Source: Comamonas aquatica NBRC 14918 | GTDB lineage: Bacteria > Pseudomonadota > Gammaproteobacteria > Burkholderiales > Burkholderiaceae_C | Direction of reading: 5' to 3' | Assembly: GCF_000739875.1 (NCBI RefSeq) | Contig: NZ_BBJR01000056.1 | Coordinates: forward strand, 1 to 43,245 | DNA: 43,245 nt | In this document: positions 33,483 to 42,727 of the stretch, one piece after another | How the letters are laid out: each line of letters starts with the position of its first letter | Position numbering within the stretch: the first letter of the stretch is position 1 | Translations under genes and position numbers: made by a program | The notes under the pieces: generated by a model | Told to the model about the DNA's origin: nothing | The model's database searches: none | What the model saw: only the letters and a program-made list of their open reading frames with translations

Positions 33483-34802
33483 TCACAGCAGCTTGGGCTG
33501 CGTGACCGTCACATCCAGGCTGCCATCGGCCAGCAAGGCCTTCAGGGCCGCCCCCACCGGGGCCTGGCCGACACGCGACACCACCTGCCCGCTGGGCGTG
33601 GTCAGCACGCTGTAGCCGCGCTCCAGCACGCGCTGCGGGTTCAGCAGCTCCAGCCGCAGGCCCAACTGTTCCAGGCGCTGGCGATGGCGCTGCAGCTGGC
33701 GCTGGGTTTTTTGAAAAAAATCAGCCTCTAGCGCTTGATAGGACTGCGCTTGCCGCTGCACTTTCATGAGCATCCCGTAGCGCATGCGCTGGCCCAGTTG
33801 CGACAGCCGCAGGCGTTGCTGGGCCATGTGTTGGCTGGGCCGCCCCAGGCGCTGGGTGGCCGCATCCAGCCGCTGCCCCTGCCGGTCGATGTGGCGCAGC
33901 ACGGCATCCTGCAGGCGCTGCTGCACCTGGGCCAAGCCCTCCAGCCAGACCTGGCGCGGCTGCGCCACCAGCTCGGCCGCGGCGGTGGGTGTGGGCGCGC
34001 GCAGGTCCGCGCTGAAGTCGGCAATCGTGAAATCGGTTTCGTGCCCCACCCCGCTGATCACGGGCACCGGGCTCTGCACGATGGTGCGGGCCACGCGCTC
34101 GTCGTTGAAGGCCCACAGGTCTTCCATGGAGCCGCCACCGCGCACCAGCAGGATCACATCAATGGGCGGCACCCCAGCCTCACCCTGGCGCTGTGCCAGG
34201 CCGTACAGCTGCTGCAGGGCCCGGCTGATCGACGCGGGCGCCTCCGCGCCCTGCACCAGCGAGGGCACCAGCAGCACCGGAATGTGCGGCACCCGACGGC
34301 GCAGCGCCGTCACCACATCGTGCAGCGCGGCCGCGCCGGCCGAAGTCACCAGGCCAATGCCGCGCGGCATGACTGGCAGGCGCCGCTTGCGCGCGGCGTC
34401 GAACAGCCCCTCGGCCTCCAGCTGGGCCTTGACGCGCAGGAATTGCTCGAACAGCGCGCCCTGGCCGGCACGCTGCAGGCTGTCCACGATCAGTTGCAGC
34501 TCGCCGCGCTGCTCGTACACGCCCAGCTTGCCGCGCACCTCCACCAGCTCGCCATCGCGCGGCAGAAAGTCCAGCGCTGAGGCCGCACGGCGGAACATGG
34601 CACAGCGCAACTGCCCGGCCACGTCCTTGATGCTGAAGTAACAGTGCCCGCTGCCCGCGCGGGAAAAACCCGTGATCTCGCCGCGCACGCTCACGGGGTT
34701 GAAGCGCGCTTCCAGGCTGTCGGCAATCGCGCGGCACAGCGCCCCCACCTCCCAGACGCGGGACGTGGCGGTGGCAACGGAGGGACGGTCAAAGAGGGAC
34801 AT
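33483..34802 (-). CDS. xseA: Exodeoxyribonuclease VII large subunit XseA
   Basis: A 439-residue large subunit of ExoVII, which with XseB degrades single-stranded DNA. ATG 34802 (MSLFDRPSVATATSRVWEVG) is preferred over 34850; ATG 34814 is also possible. The N-terminal OB-fold has WEVGALCRAIADSLEARF and VRGEITGFSRAGSGHCYFSI. The catalytic core has DVILLVRGGGSMEDLWAFND and VPVISGVGHETDFTIADFSA. A long coiled coil follows (about 290-400). Odd feature: within it, bases 33711-33752 encode SYQALEADFFQKT and match the gcctctagcgctt half of the palindrome family, an apparent in-frame repeat insertion. No xseB is nearby. Confidence 0.94.
   Translation of the reverse strand: MSLFDRPSVATATSRVWEVGALCRAIADSLEARFNPVSVRGEITGFSRAGSGHCYFSIKDVAGQLRCAMFRRAASALDFLPRDGELVEVRGKLGVYEQRGELQLIVDSLQRAGQGALFEQFLRVKAQLEAEGLFDAARKRRLPVMPRGIGLVTSAGAAALHDVVTALRRRVPHIPVLLVPSLVQGAEAPASISRALQQLYGLAQRQGEAGVPPIDVILLVRGGGSMEDLWAFNDERVARTIVQSPVPVISGVGHETDFTIADFSADLRAPTPTAAAELVAQPRQVWLEGLAQVQQRLQDAVLRHIDRQGQRLDAATQRLGRPSQHMAQQRLRLSQLGQRMRYGMLMKVQRQAQSYQALEADFFQKTQRQLQRHRQRLEQLGLRLELLNPQRVLERGYSVLTTPSGQVVSRVGQAPVGAALKALLADGSLDVTVTQPKLL
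33711..33752. repeat. Palindrome-family element inside xseA
   Basis: ttgaaaaaaatcagcctctagcgcttgataggactgcgcttg has the half-site gcctctagcgctt and a degenerate second half. It is lower in GC than the flanking xseA codons and is read through in frame within the coiled coil. Confidence 0.55.
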
Positions 34803-34924
34803 GGGCACAAACATCCGGCGGATGCAGAAAACAACAGCCCGCCGTGGCAATCCGGTGCAGACTGGGCGGCGCAGCGAATTGCACGGAATCCACCGCTGCG
34901 ATCACTGCGCAGCGCAGGGGCTGC

Positions 34925-34930
34925 GCGATA
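34925..34930 (+). promoter_or_regulatory. Possible -10 of the exbB-adk gene run
   Basis: The stretch gcgataatgcgc carries a -10-like gataat about 45 bases before the exbB-like TTG start. No clear -35 accompanies it. Confidence 0.3.
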
Positions 34931-34972
34931 ATGCGCGGCTGCACGCACACCACATACGCACGGGAGAAAAAG

Positions 34973-35605
34973 TTGCTGTCGATCATACAGGCCGCTGGCT
35001 GGCCCATCTGGCCTCTTATTGCATGTTCCATCTTCGCCCTGGCCCTGGTTTTTGAGCGTTTCATATCCCTCAAGACCGCGCGCGTGGCACCACCCCAGTT
35101 GCTGGACGAAGCCATGGCCGTGTCCAAGGATCGCCTGCCGTCCAAGGACACCGTGCAGCAACTGGCCCAGAACAGCGCCCTGGGCGAGGTGCTGGCCAGC
35201 GGCCTGCAGCAACTGCACGCCCACCCCCAGAGCACCGAGGACGAGCTGCGCGCCCGCATGGAATCCAGCGGCCGCGCCGTGGCCCACCGCCTGGAAAAAT
35301 ACCTCAGCGCGCTGGCCACCATCGCCTCGGCCGCCCCGCTGCTGGGCCTGCTGGGCACGGTGATCGGCATGATCGAGATCTTCGGCTCCCAGTCCGGCGC
35401 GGGCGCCATGGGCACGGGCAACCCCGGCCAACTGGCACACGGCATTTCGATCGCGCTGTACAACACGGCCTTCGGCCTGATCGTGGCCATTCCCGCCCTG
35501 ATCTTCTGGCGCTACTTCCGCAGCCGCGTCGATGGCTATGTGCTGCAGCTGGAGCTGTCCAGCGAGCAGTTCGTGCGCCACCTCAGCCGCCTGCGCAGCA
35601 AATAA
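34973..35605 (+). CDS. exbB: MotA/TolQ/ExbB proton-channel family protein
   Basis: A 210-residue inner-membrane channel subunit. No ATG fits the family N-terminus; TTG 34973, with gggag about 8 bases upstream, gives LSIIQAAGWPIWPLIACSIF as the first membrane helix. Two further helices lie around residues 103-130 (LSALATIASAAPLLGLLGTV, with family motif GLLGTVIGM) and 155-180 (GISIALYNTAFGLIVAIPAL). With ExbD it converts proton-motive force into work for a TonB- or TolA-like partner. The partner gene is not here. It is first gene of a tightly spaced exbB-exbD-lpxK-trm112-kdsB run. Confidence 0.9.
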   Translation: MLSIIQAAGWPIWPLIACSIFALALVFERFISLKTARVAPPQLLDEAMAVSKDRLPSKDTVQQLAQNSALGEVLASGLQQLHAHPQSTEDELRARMESSGRAVAHRLEKYLSALATIASAAPLLGLLGTVIGMIEIFGSQSGAGAMGTGNPGQLAHGISIALYNTAFGLIVAIPALIFWRYFRSRVDGYVLQLELSSEQFVRHLSRLRSK

Positions 35606-35618
35606 GGCGGGGCTGGCC

Positions 35619-36047
35619 ATGGCACTGAACTTTCGCCCCCGACGCACGGAAGAACCGGAGATCAACCTGATCCCCTTCATCGACGTGCTGCTGGTGGTGC
35701 TGATCTTCCTGATGCTGAGCACCACGTTCAGCAAGTTCACCGAAATGCAGCTGACCCTGCCCACGGCCGATGCCGAGCAGATGCGCAACCGCCCCAAGGA
35801 AGTGATCATCACCATCGCCGCCGATGGCCGCTACGCGGTCGACAAGACCGCGCTGGAGGACCGCTCGGTGGATGCCATCGCCAGTGCGCTGGCCGGTGCC
35901 TCTCCGGCGGGTGGCGAGAGCATCGTCATCATCAGCGCCGATGCGGCCGCCCCCCACCAGTCGGTGATTTCCGCCATGGAAGCCGCGCGCCGCGCGGGAC
36001 TGACCCAGATCACCTTCGCCACCCAGTCCGCCGCAGCGGGCAAATAA
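35619..36047 (+). CDS. exbD: ExbD/TolR-family biopolymer transport protein
   Basis: A 142-residue protein with one N-terminal membrane helix and a periplasmic domain. The key channel Asp22 sits in INLIPFIDVLLVVLIFLM. The periplasmic part contains KEVIITIAADGRYAVDKTAL and ISADAAAPHQSVISAMEAAR, both typical of ExbD/TolR. ATG 35619 (MALNFRPRRTEEPEINL) is preferred over 35532. It starts 13 bases after exbB and is followed by lpxK 14 bases later, so they are probably one transcript. Confidence 0.92.
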   Translation: MALNFRPRRTEEPEINLIPFIDVLLVVLIFLMLSTTFSKFTEMQLTLPTADAEQMRNRPKEVIITIAADGRYAVDKTALEDRSVDAIASALAGASPAGGESIVIISADAAAPHQSVISAMEAARRAGLTQITFATQSAAAGK

Positions 36048-36061
36048 GCCAGGCCCGCCAC

Positions 36062-37099
36062 ATGCCCGCCCCCGCCCACCAGGGCACCCGCTCGGACCGG
36101 CTGCGCGCCATCTGGCGCCACCGCGGGCTGGCCGCCTGGGCCCTGCGGCCACTGGCCAGCCTGTACGGTGCCCTGTCTGGCCTGCAGCGCGCGCTGTATG
36201 CCTGGGGCCTGCGCCAGGCCCAGCACCCCGGCGTGCCCGTGATCGTGATCGGCAATGTGATTGTCGGCGGCGCGGGCAAGACCCCGGTCACCCTGGCCAC
36301 CGTGGCCCACCTGCAGGCCCGCGGGCGGCGCCCCGGCATCATTTCGCGTGGCTATGGCCGCAGCATCCAGGATGTGCGCCAGGCCACGCCCGACGCGCAC
36401 CCGCAGGAAGTGGGCGATGAGCCCCTGCTGATGGCCCGCGCCAGCGGTGTGCCGGTGTTTGTGGCGCGCCAGCGCATCGATGCGGCCCGCGCCCTGCTGG
36501 CCGCCTACCCCGACACCGACATCCTGGTCTGCGACGACGGCCTGCAGCACCATGCCCTGGCGCGCGACCTGGAAGTGTGCGTGTTCAACAGCGATGGCGT
36601 GGGCAACGGCTGGCTGCTGCCGGCCGGCCCGCTGCGCGAGCCCTGGCCGCGCCCGGTCAGCGCCGTGCTGCACGCGGCGGCCACCCCCCCGGCCGGCACC
36701 CCGGCAGACACCCCCTGCTTTGGTTTGCAGCGCCAGCTGGCCCCGTTCGCCCTGACGCGCGACGGCCAGCGCGTGCCCCTGGTCGGCCTGCAGGGCCTGC
36801 GCCTGCACGCCCTGGCGGCGATTGCCCGCCCGGAAGACTTTTTTGCCATGCTGCGCGCACAGTCTCTGGAACTGGCGCACACCGAAGCCCTGCCCGATCA
36901 CTACAATTTTGAAAGCTGGCAACGCTCGTCAAATTTAGGCTTGCAGGTGATTTGCACCGAAAAAGATGCCGTCAAGCTGTGGCCCCACGTGCCCCAGGCC
37001 CTGGCCGTGCCGCTGCACCTGCGCATCGCGCCCGGTTATTTCGACCTGCTGGACGCGCGGCTGTGCCTATCATCGACCCCATTGAACACCAACCGTTAA
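36062..37099 (+). CDS. lpxK: Tetraacyldisaccharide 4-prime-kinase LpxK
   Basis: A 345-residue membrane-associated kinase that phosphorylates the 4-prime position of the lipid A disaccharide precursor. The P-loop is [17 protein letters not shown] (about residues 61-77). [33 protein letters not shown], and [19 protein letters not shown] (catalytic DDGLQ) are all present, with [11 protein letters not shown] near the end. An AT-rich patch at about 36906-36940 within it resembles the palindrome family weakly. It is third in the exbB-exbD-lpxK-trm112-kdsB run; LPS genes lpxK and kdsB are thus neighbours. Confidence 0.94.
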   Translation: MPAPAHQGTRSDRLRAIWRHRGLAAWALRPLASLYGALSGLQRALYAWGLRQAQHPGVPVIVIGNVIVGGAGKTPVTLATVAHLQARGRRPGIISRGYGRSIQDVRQATPDAHPQEVGDEPLLMARASGVPVFVARQRIDAARALLAAYPDTDILVCDDGLQHHALARDLEVCVFNSDGVGNGWLLPAGPLREPWPRPVSAVLHAAATPPAGTPADTPCFGLQRQLAPFALTRDGQRVPLVGLQGLRLHALAAIARPEDFFAMLRAQSLELAHTEALPDHYNFESWQRSSNLGLQVICTEKDAVKLWPHVPQALAVPLHLRIAPGYFDLLDARLCLSSTPLNTNR

Positions 37100-37106
37100 T
37101 ACGCCC

Positions 37107-37289
37107 ATGGACCCCAAACTGCTTGAACTCCTGGTTTGCCCCGTCACCAAAGGCCCGCTGCGCTTTGACAAGGAGCGCCAGGAACTGATCTCGCACAGCG
37201 CCCGCCTGGCCTACCCCGTGCGCGACGGCATCCCGATCCTGCTGGAGAACGAGGCGCGCCCCCTGGAAGACAGCGAGCTGGAGGCCTGA
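37107..37289 (+). CDS. Trm112-like (YcaR) small protein
   Basis: A 60-residue protein with the Trm112/YcaR motif: [19 protein letters not shown] at the start and [20 protein letters not shown] at the end. In bacteria this short family often sits between lpxK and kdsB, as here. The eukaryotic relative is an activator of methyltransferases; the bacterial role is not established. Only one Cys remains of the zinc-binding set. It starts 7 bases after lpxK and ends 5 bases before kdsB. Confidence 0.92.
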   Translation: MDPKLLELLVCPVTKGPLRFDKERQELISHSARLAYPVRDGIPILLENEARPLEDSELEA

Positions 37290-37294
37290 GCGCC

Positions 37295-38056
37295 GTGAGC
37301 TTCACCGTCCTGATCCCGGCCCGCCTGGCCTCCAGCCGCCTGCCCAACAAACCCCTGGCCGACATCGCCGGCCTGCCCATGGTAGTGCGCGTGGCCCTGC
37401 AGGCCCGCCAAAGCGCCGCCCAGCGCGTGGTGGTGGCCGCCGACAGCCCGCTGATTGCCGAGGCCTGCGCAGCACATGGCATCGACGCCGTACTCACCCG
37501 TGCCGACCACCCCAGCGGCAGCGACCGCCTGGCCGAGGCCTGCACCCTGCTGGGCCTGGATGGCAACGACCTGGTGGTCAACGTCCAGGGGGACGAACCC
37601 CTGATTGACCCGGCCCTGATCGACGCTGTGGCCCAGGTGCTGGCCCGTTCGCCCAATGCCAGCATGGGCACGGCGGCCCACCCAATTGCCAGCCGGGACG
37701 ACTACCTGAACCCCAACGTGGTCAAGGTGGTGTGCAACGCCCAGGGCCTAGCCAGCTATTTCAGCCGTGCGCCCATCCCCTTCCACCGCGACCAGGCCGG
37801 CACCCAGTGGTGGGATGCGCACAGCAGCTTCGCGCCGCTGCGCCACGTGGGTATATACGCATACAAGGCAGGGTTTTTGCGCAGCTTTCCGCAGCTCACG
37901 CCCGCGCCCACCGAAGGCGTGGAAGCACTGGAGCAGCTGCGGGCGCTGTGGCATGGCCACCAGATCGCTGTGCACCTGACCTTGCAGGCCCCAGGCGCCG
38001 GCGTCGACACGCCGGAAGACCTGGCGCGCGTGCGCGCCCTGCTACAGCCGTCTTGA
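37295..38056 (+). CDS. kdsB: CMP-KDO synthetase (3-deoxy-manno-octulosonate cytidylyltransferase) KdsB
   Basis: A 253-residue enzyme that activates KDO with CTP for lipopolysaccharide core synthesis. The start is GTG 37295 ([20 protein letters not shown]), the standard KdsB N-terminus; no ATG is suitable. [22 protein letters not shown] and the [14 protein letters not shown] block are typical. It begins 5 bases after the Trm112-like gene. A 404-base gap, with a 28-base perfect palindrome 4 bases after the stop, separates it from adk. Confidence 0.95.
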   Translation: MSFTVLIPARLASSRLPNKPLADIAGLPMVVRVALQARQSAAQRVVVAADSPLIAEACAAHGIDAVLTRADHPSGSDRLAEACTLLGLDGNDLVVNVQGDEPLIDPALIDAVAQVLARSPNASMGTAAHPIASRDDYLNPNVVKVVCNAQGLASYFSRAPIPFHRDQAGTQWWDAHSSFAPLRHVGIYAYKAGFLRSFPQLTPAPTEGVEALEQLRALWHGHQIAVHLTLQAPGAGVDTPEDLARVRALLQPS

Positions 38057-38060
38057 GCCA

Positions 38061-38088
38061 TCAATTTTCAGAAATTTCTGAAAATTGA
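38061..38088. other. Perfect 28-base AT-rich palindrome after kdsB
   Basis: tcaattttcagaaa followed by its exact reverse complement (tttctgaaaattga). It starts 4 bases after the kdsB stop. It has no loop and no long T-tract, so it may be a terminator/stabiliser or an operator. Confidence 0.6.
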
Positions 38089-38201
38089 ACGAAAAATAAG
38101 AGCAGTTAGCGCACGGTTGCCAAGGCTTTGCAGATCACTCGACCTGCAAACCGCCATCAACCCAGCGCTGACCGCTCCTGTTTTGCAGATCAGCCACATC
38201 C

Positions 38202-38217
38202 TGTCTTGTACAAGACA
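38202..38217. promoter_or_regulatory. TCTT-N4-AAGA palindrome upstream of adk
   Basis: TGTCTTGTACAAGACA is a perfect 16-base palindrome and matches the pattern of the two sites upstream of idh. It lies about 244 bases before the adk start. Confidence 0.45.
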
Positions 38218-38343
38218 TGCACGGCTTTCATGACCACCCCAGGCTTTGCACATAATCCGCAAGCATTGTCTGCCGCCGCTGTCAAGCCGCACGGCAGCCG
38301 CCACCCCGGGTCTGCACCGAGGACCGTCGTGCCCGATTTGTAA

Positions 38344-39117
<774 letters not shown>

Positions 39118-39160
39118 TCAGGCTACTGCTGCGGAGTACGCTCCACACGCGCAAAAAATA

Positions 39161-39189
39161 AAAGGCTGGTGGCAACACCAGCCTTTTTT
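39161..39189. terminator. Bidirectional terminator between adk and asparaginase gene
   Basis: Perfect 11-bp arms aaaggctggtg / caccagccttt with loop gcaa and tttttt after. An A-rich tract on the left side allows it to work on the minus strand too. Confidence 0.88.
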
Positions 39190-39270
39190 GTGCCCGAAAG
39201 CCCTGGCGGCCAATCATCCCGATAGATAGCAGTCAACGCGCGCCCGCATGGCCGCACAAGCCTCCAACAC

Positions 39271-40227
39271 CTAGGCTTGGTGCGCCTGCTGGAGCAATTC
39301 CAGCATAAGGCTGATGCGGGCCTTGAGCGGACTCAGTGGGCTGACCAACGAATCCTCCTCGCCCTGCGCCAGCACGATCCGTCCCTGCTCACAGCGCGTG
39401 CTGCGCCAGACCCGCACCCCACGGTCCTGCGCGCGCTTCAAGGCCTGCTGCAGCGCCTGGTGCACCGAGCCATTGCCCGTACAGGCCACCACCAGCCCCT
39501 GCACCCCGGCCGCCACCAGTGCATCCACCGCCGCCGGGCGCGCTCCCGCCGTGCTGGTCACAATTTCCACCCAGGGCCAGGCGTCGGCCACCGGCCATGC
39601 CTTCCATGCAGCGGCATACGGCAAGGTGGCCTCGCTACCGCCCACCCAGCGCACACTACCTTCCTCCACCCACCCCGCAGGCCCTGCCTCGCCAGAGGTG
39701 AAAGCATGCACACGGTAGGGATGGGCCTTGTGCACCTGCTGCGCACTGTGCACCTCCCCGACCGCCACCGCCCACACCCCGGCCCGGCCCTGCGCCGTGC
39801 AAGCCAGGGCATCGCGCAGATTGGCGGGCCCGTCGGCGGACAAGGCCGTGGCCGGGCGCATGGCGCAGGTCAGCACCACCGGCTTGGCCGGTTGCAGGAC
39901 GCACTGCAGAAACCAAGCCGTCTCCTCCAAGGTGTCCGTGCCATGCGTGATCACAACACCAGCCACCTCAGGCTGCAGCAGCCAACGCTGGCAGGCCCGG
40001 GCCAGCTGCAGCCACACGGTGACATCCATGTCCTTGCTGTCCAGTTGCGCCACCTGCTCCAGCTCCAGAGACCACCCCTGGGGCACTGCCTGGTCCGCAA
40101 TCGGCTGTAGCAGCTGCGCAACGCCCAGCTGCCCCGCCTGGTAGCCCACGCCACCGCCCTGCGCATCCCCCAGGCCAGCAATGGTGCCCCCCGTTCCCAA
40201 GATAGCGATTTTTCTGCCTTCAGACAC
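39271..40227 (-). CDS. L-asparaginase family protein
   Basis: A 318-residue bacterial-type asparaginase, hydrolysing asparagine to aspartate and ammonia. The first catalytic motif is [12 protein letters not shown] (residues 9-20) and the second is [37 protein letters not shown] follows. No signal peptide is seen, so it is predicted cytoplasmic. The start is GTG 40227, with gaggg 7 bases upstream. It is divergent from lexA, and the two SOS boxes lie 18-52 bases before its start, so LexA could also influence it; this is inference. Confidence 0.9.
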   Translation of the reverse strand: MSEGRKIAILGTGGTIAGLGDAQGGGVGYQAGQLGVAQLLQPIADQAVPQGWSLELEQVAQLDSKDMDVTVWLQLARACQRWLLQPEVAGVVITHGTDTLEETAWFLQCVLQPAKPVVLTCAMRPATALSADGPANLRDALACTAQGRAGVWAVAVGEVHSAQQVHKAHPYRVHAFTSGEAGPAGWVEEGSVRWVGGSEATLPYAAAWKAWPVADAWPWVEIVTSTAGARPAAVDALVAAGVQGLVVACTGNGSVHQALQQALKRAQDRGVRVWRSTRCEQGRIVLAQGEEDSLVSPLSPLKARISLMLELLQQAHQA

Positions 40228-40244
40228 TTGCGGCCCTCACAAAA

Positions 40245-40260
40245 CTGGTTAAAAATACAG
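40245..40260. promoter_or_regulatory. LexA (SOS) box 1 upstream of lexA
   Basis: CTGgttaaaaataCAG is the CTG-N10-CAG consensus with an AT-rich centre. It lies 40-55 bases before the lexA start and 18 bases from the asparaginase start. Confidence 0.85.
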
Positions 40261-40263
40261 GTA

Positions 40264-40279
40264 CTGGATAAAACATCAG
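40264..40279. promoter_or_regulatory. LexA (SOS) box 2 upstream of lexA
   Basis: CTGgataaaacatCAG is a second CTG-N10-CAG box, centred 19 bases after the first. Tandem boxes at lexA fit negative autoregulation. Confidence 0.85.
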
Positions 40280-40299
40280 TTATCCATACAAGGACTGGC

Positions 40300-40971
40300 A
40301 TGGAGCACACCCCCCTCACCCCACGGCAACAGCAGATTCTGGATCTTATCCAGGACGCGATTGCCCGCACCGGCGCACCGCCCACCCGGGCTGAAATTGC
40401 GCGCACCCTGGGCTTTCGCTCCGCCAACGCGGCCGAGGAACACCTCAAGGCCCTGGCGCGCAAGGGCGTGTTGGAACTGGTCAGTGGCACCTCGCGCGGC
40501 ATCCGCCTCGTCAGCGATGCTGTGCGCCACATCAATGCCGCCCGGGGCACGCACTTCGATCTGCCCATGACTGCCATGCAACCCCTGCTGCTGCCCCTCG
40601 TCGGGCGTGTGGCCGCCGGTTCTCCCATTCTGGCGCAAGAGCACATCGACCAAAGCTTTGCCGTGGAAAGCAGCATGTTCCCCACCAAGCCGGACTACCT
40701 GCTGCGGGTGCGCGGCATGTCCATGCGCGACGCGGGCATCCTGGACGGCGACTTGCTGGCCGTGCAATCCACACGCGATGCACGCAACGGCCAGATCGTG
40801 GTGGCGCGCCTGGGCGACGAAGTGACCGTCAAGCGCCTGCGCAAATCGGCCCACGGTATTGAGTTGCTGCCGGAAAACCCGGAATACCCCGTCATCCAGG
40901 TTGGCGAAGAAGACAACTTCGCCATCGAAGGGTTGGCGGTCGGACTGATCCGCAACAGCCTTCTGCTCTAA
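40300..40971 (+). CDS. lexA: LexA repressor
   Basis: A 223-residue SOS repressor. The winged-helix DNA-binding domain (1-70: [16 protein letters not shown], then [19 protein letters not shown]) precedes the self-cleaving protease domain. The Ala106-Gly107 cleavage site is in GRVAAGSP, and the catalytic pair is Ser141 ([10 protein letters not shown]) and Lys178 (VTVKRLRK). ATG 40300 is chosen because the longer frame to 40228 would run through both LexA boxes. Tandem boxes upstream indicate autoregulation. It is followed by two small genes of unknown function. Confidence 0.96.
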   Translation: MEHTPLTPRQQQILDLIQDAIARTGAPPTRAEIARTLGFRSANAAEEHLKALARKGVLELVSGTSRGIRLVSDAVRHINAARGTHFDLPMTAMQPLLLPLVGRVAAGSPILAQEHIDQSFAVESSMFPTKPDYLLRVRGMSMRDAGILDGDLLAVQSTRDARNGQIVVARLGDEVTVKRLRKSAHGIELLPENPEYPVIQVGEEDNFAIEGLAVGLIRNSLLL

Positions 40972-41076
40972 AACCACCCACCGCCCAGTGCTTCTTCGGA
41001 TGCTTATGCTGCCTTTCGAGAGCGGCAGTGACAGCCATCGCCTGTAATTGACTGCAACCACCCCAAGGAATCGACC

Positions 41077-41340
41077 ATGACCACGCTGCACTGTGAACTG
41101 CCTTTGCCCAGATCCACCTGCCGCCCCCGGGTGGCCAGCAACCAGGACCAGTTTCATGCGCTCACCACGCCGCTGCCAGCCAGCGGCGCCTGCCACGGCA
41201 ACGTCCGCCTGATGCGCCGCCCCAAGGATACCGACAGGGCACGCTTTGCCCTGTCTGGCAAGCTGGCCGACGTCTGTGCGGCGCTGGAAGCATTGGCAGC
41301 CCAGGAGGCCCGCCACCGCTTGCGCTGCGCAGCCAACTGA
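41077..41340 (+). CDS. Small protein downstream of lexA, unknown function
   Basis: An 87-residue protein beginning MTTLHCELPLPRSTCRPRVA. The Shine-Dalgarno sequence aaggaa lies about 7 bases upstream. The C-terminal half (GNVRLMRRPKDTDRARFALS, then ADVCAALEALAAQEARHRLR) is basic and probably helical; no membrane segment or known domain is seen. It starts 105 bases after lexA on the same strand and might share its SOS control. The function is unknown; the frame is supported by its ribosome-binding site and codon use. Confidence 0.6.
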   Translation: MTTLHCELPLPRSTCRPRVASNQDQFHALTTPLPASGACHGNVRLMRRPKDTDRARFALSGKLADVCAALEALAAQEARHRLRCAAN

Positions 41341-41495
41341 TGGCCATCGCCCTTGGCTGGCAATGCACGATGGAAAACGCCTGACAAGAAACATCGCCAG
41401 ACCGGCCAACACAAGCCCCCACGCCCACACGAACATGTGTCATGCCTGCGCAAGCTGATGAAACTGCTGCATGACTTGCCCGGACAGGAGGACTT

Positions 41496-41675
41496 ATGAG
41501 CCACACACCTTCTTCCACACCACGCCAACCCACGCTGCCCAGCAGCGGTGGCCTGATGGGACGCAGCTTCATTTACCGCACCGCGGAGAAAACCGACGTG
41601 CGCCTGACCTGGGCGCGCGCCAAGGCCAACCTGCCATTGCTCAACGCACAGGTCGCCAAACTCTCCAATCCATAG
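41496..41675 (+). CDS. 59-residue small protein, unknown function
   Basis: A 59-codon frame (MSHTPSSTPRQPTLPSSGGL, then a basic helical region RSFIYRTAEKTDVRLTWARA and KANLPLLNAQVAKL). It has an excellent Shine-Dalgarno sequence (ggagg, 4-5 bases before ATG). The N-terminal third is Ser/Pro-rich and probably disordered. Its TD.R basic core loosely resembles the 87-residue protein before it, but they are too divergent to call paralogues. No family is recognised. Confidence 0.6.
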   Translation: MSHTPSSTPRQPTLPSSGGLMGRSFIYRTAEKTDVRLTWARAKANLPLLNAQVAKLSNP

Positions 41676-42039
41676 CATTCGGTGCTCACCAGCTTTGGGA
41701 GATTGGCCTGTTTGCACGTCTAAGTTGGAATACAGCAAGCTGGATGCGCTGCATGCCTGCTGAAGTGCTGCGCAGTCTTGCAACAATGTGTTTGCAGCAC
41801 AGATGCACCTACATAGCCACATAACATCGCAATACTGCTGCCACGTACAGTTGGCAAGCACCTTTAGGGTCGCCCCCTACACACTGGTGGAGCGCTCCAC
41901 CCCATTGCCCATACCCAACCACTGCCGCCGCACTGGCACAGCATCAGTGTCCCGTCCTACTGCGCCATGGATTGCTGGAACACCCGCCTTGGCATAGATT
42001 GTCTGGAACGCAGCATTCGCGCCACCCAGGAGGCTGGAC
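41676..42039. other. Spacer between 59-residue ORF and universal stress gene
   Basis: About 360 bases, lower in GC than the surroundings. It contains one perfect 16-base palindrome, ggtggagcgctccacc (41886-41901), and the leader of the universal stress gene with a strong aggagg. No gene seen. Confidence 0.65.
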
Positions 42040-42507
42040 ATGTTCAAACACCTGCTGATCCCCACCGATGGTTCCGAACTCTCGAAGGAGGCAGTGCGCT
42101 CGGGCATCCGCCTGGCGCATGAACTGGGCGCCAAGGTCACTGCCCTGTATGTGATGCCGGATTACAACGCGCTGATTTATGGTGCTGAAGCCTTACTGAC
42201 CATCAACGCAGCAGAATTTGATGCACATGTGCAGAAGTACGCAGACAAAGCCTTGCACTTCGTGGAACACTTAGCGCGCGAGCAAAACGTCCCCTGCGCC
42301 ACGGTCCGCACGGCTAGCGCCTCCATATACCGTGCCATTGTCAAGCAGGCCCAGGACCTGGATTGCGACCTGATCTGCATGGCCTCCCATGGACGCAAGG
42401 GAATCAGCGAACTGTTGCTGGGCAGCGAAACCCAGAAGGTGCTGACACATTCCAGCATTCACGTGCTGGTCCACCGCGCAGTTCCCAAAGAGCGTAAAAA
42501 AACCTAG
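42040..42507 (+). CDS. Universal stress protein (UspA family)
   Basis: A 155-residue single-domain Usp protein, starting MFKHLLIPTDGSELSKEAV. The ATP-binding motif G-x2-G-x9-G-S region is present as MASHGRKGISELLLGSETQK, followed by VLTHSSIHVLVHR. Such proteins bind ATP and help in survival under starvation or stress; the exact role here is unknown. A strong Shine-Dalgarno sequence (caggaggctggac) precedes ATG. It is the last non-IS gene of the window on the + strand. Confidence 0.94.
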   Translation: MFKHLLIPTDGSELSKEAVRSGIRLAHELGAKVTALYVMPDYNALIYGAEALLTINAAEFDAHVQKYADKALHFVEHLAREQNVPCATVRTASASIYRAIVKQAQDLDCDLICMASHGRKGISELLLGSETQKVLTHSSIHVLVHRAVPKERKKT

Positions 42508-42642
42508 CACCGGGCACGATCCCCGTACCGCCGATTGCACGACCTTGATGGTGTCGGCAGTGGGCCTCACCATCCTGCAAGGCGTCCGCCCAAGCCCGCT
42601 TCACGACGACCTGGCCACGCTCGCTCAGTACATGCCGTACTG

Positions 42643-42711
42643 TTAGAGAAAATACAGCGCTGCCAGTACGCCGATCACGGACAGCACAGTCATTGCACGG
42701 TACATACCCAT
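42643..42711 (-). CDS. Possible 22-residue hydrophobic micro-protein
   Basis: A minus-strand frame of 22 codons, MGMYRAMTVLSVIGVLAALY and two more residues, then TAA. It reads as one short membrane helix after a basic turn. A weak gaaaga lies just upstream. The IS5 inverted repeat begins 17 bases upstream of the ATG, so the native promoter may have been removed by the IS insertion. No family is recognised; it could be a chance frame. Confidence 0.3.
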   Translation of the reverse strand: MGMYRAMTVLSVIGVLAALYFL

Positions 42712-42727
42712 TCTTTCGTTGCGACAC

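Noticed and set aside
36906-36940. Possible palindrome-family copy in lpxK (ttttgaaagctggcaacgct)
   Set aside because: Only about two thirds of positions match and the encoded residues fall in a normally conserved LpxK region; not strong enough.
38230-38343. 37-codon frame in the kdsB-adk gap
   Set aside because: No ribosome-binding site, no family match, and the opposite strand is also partly open; treated as chance.
40228-40299. Upstream extension of lexA
   Set aside because: It would translate through both LexA boxes and add residues foreign to LexA; ATG 40300 matches the family start.
41886-41901. Perfect palindrome ggtggagcgctccacc before the universal stress gene
   Set aside because: Short, GC-rich and isolated; no second site or promoter elements to support an operator.
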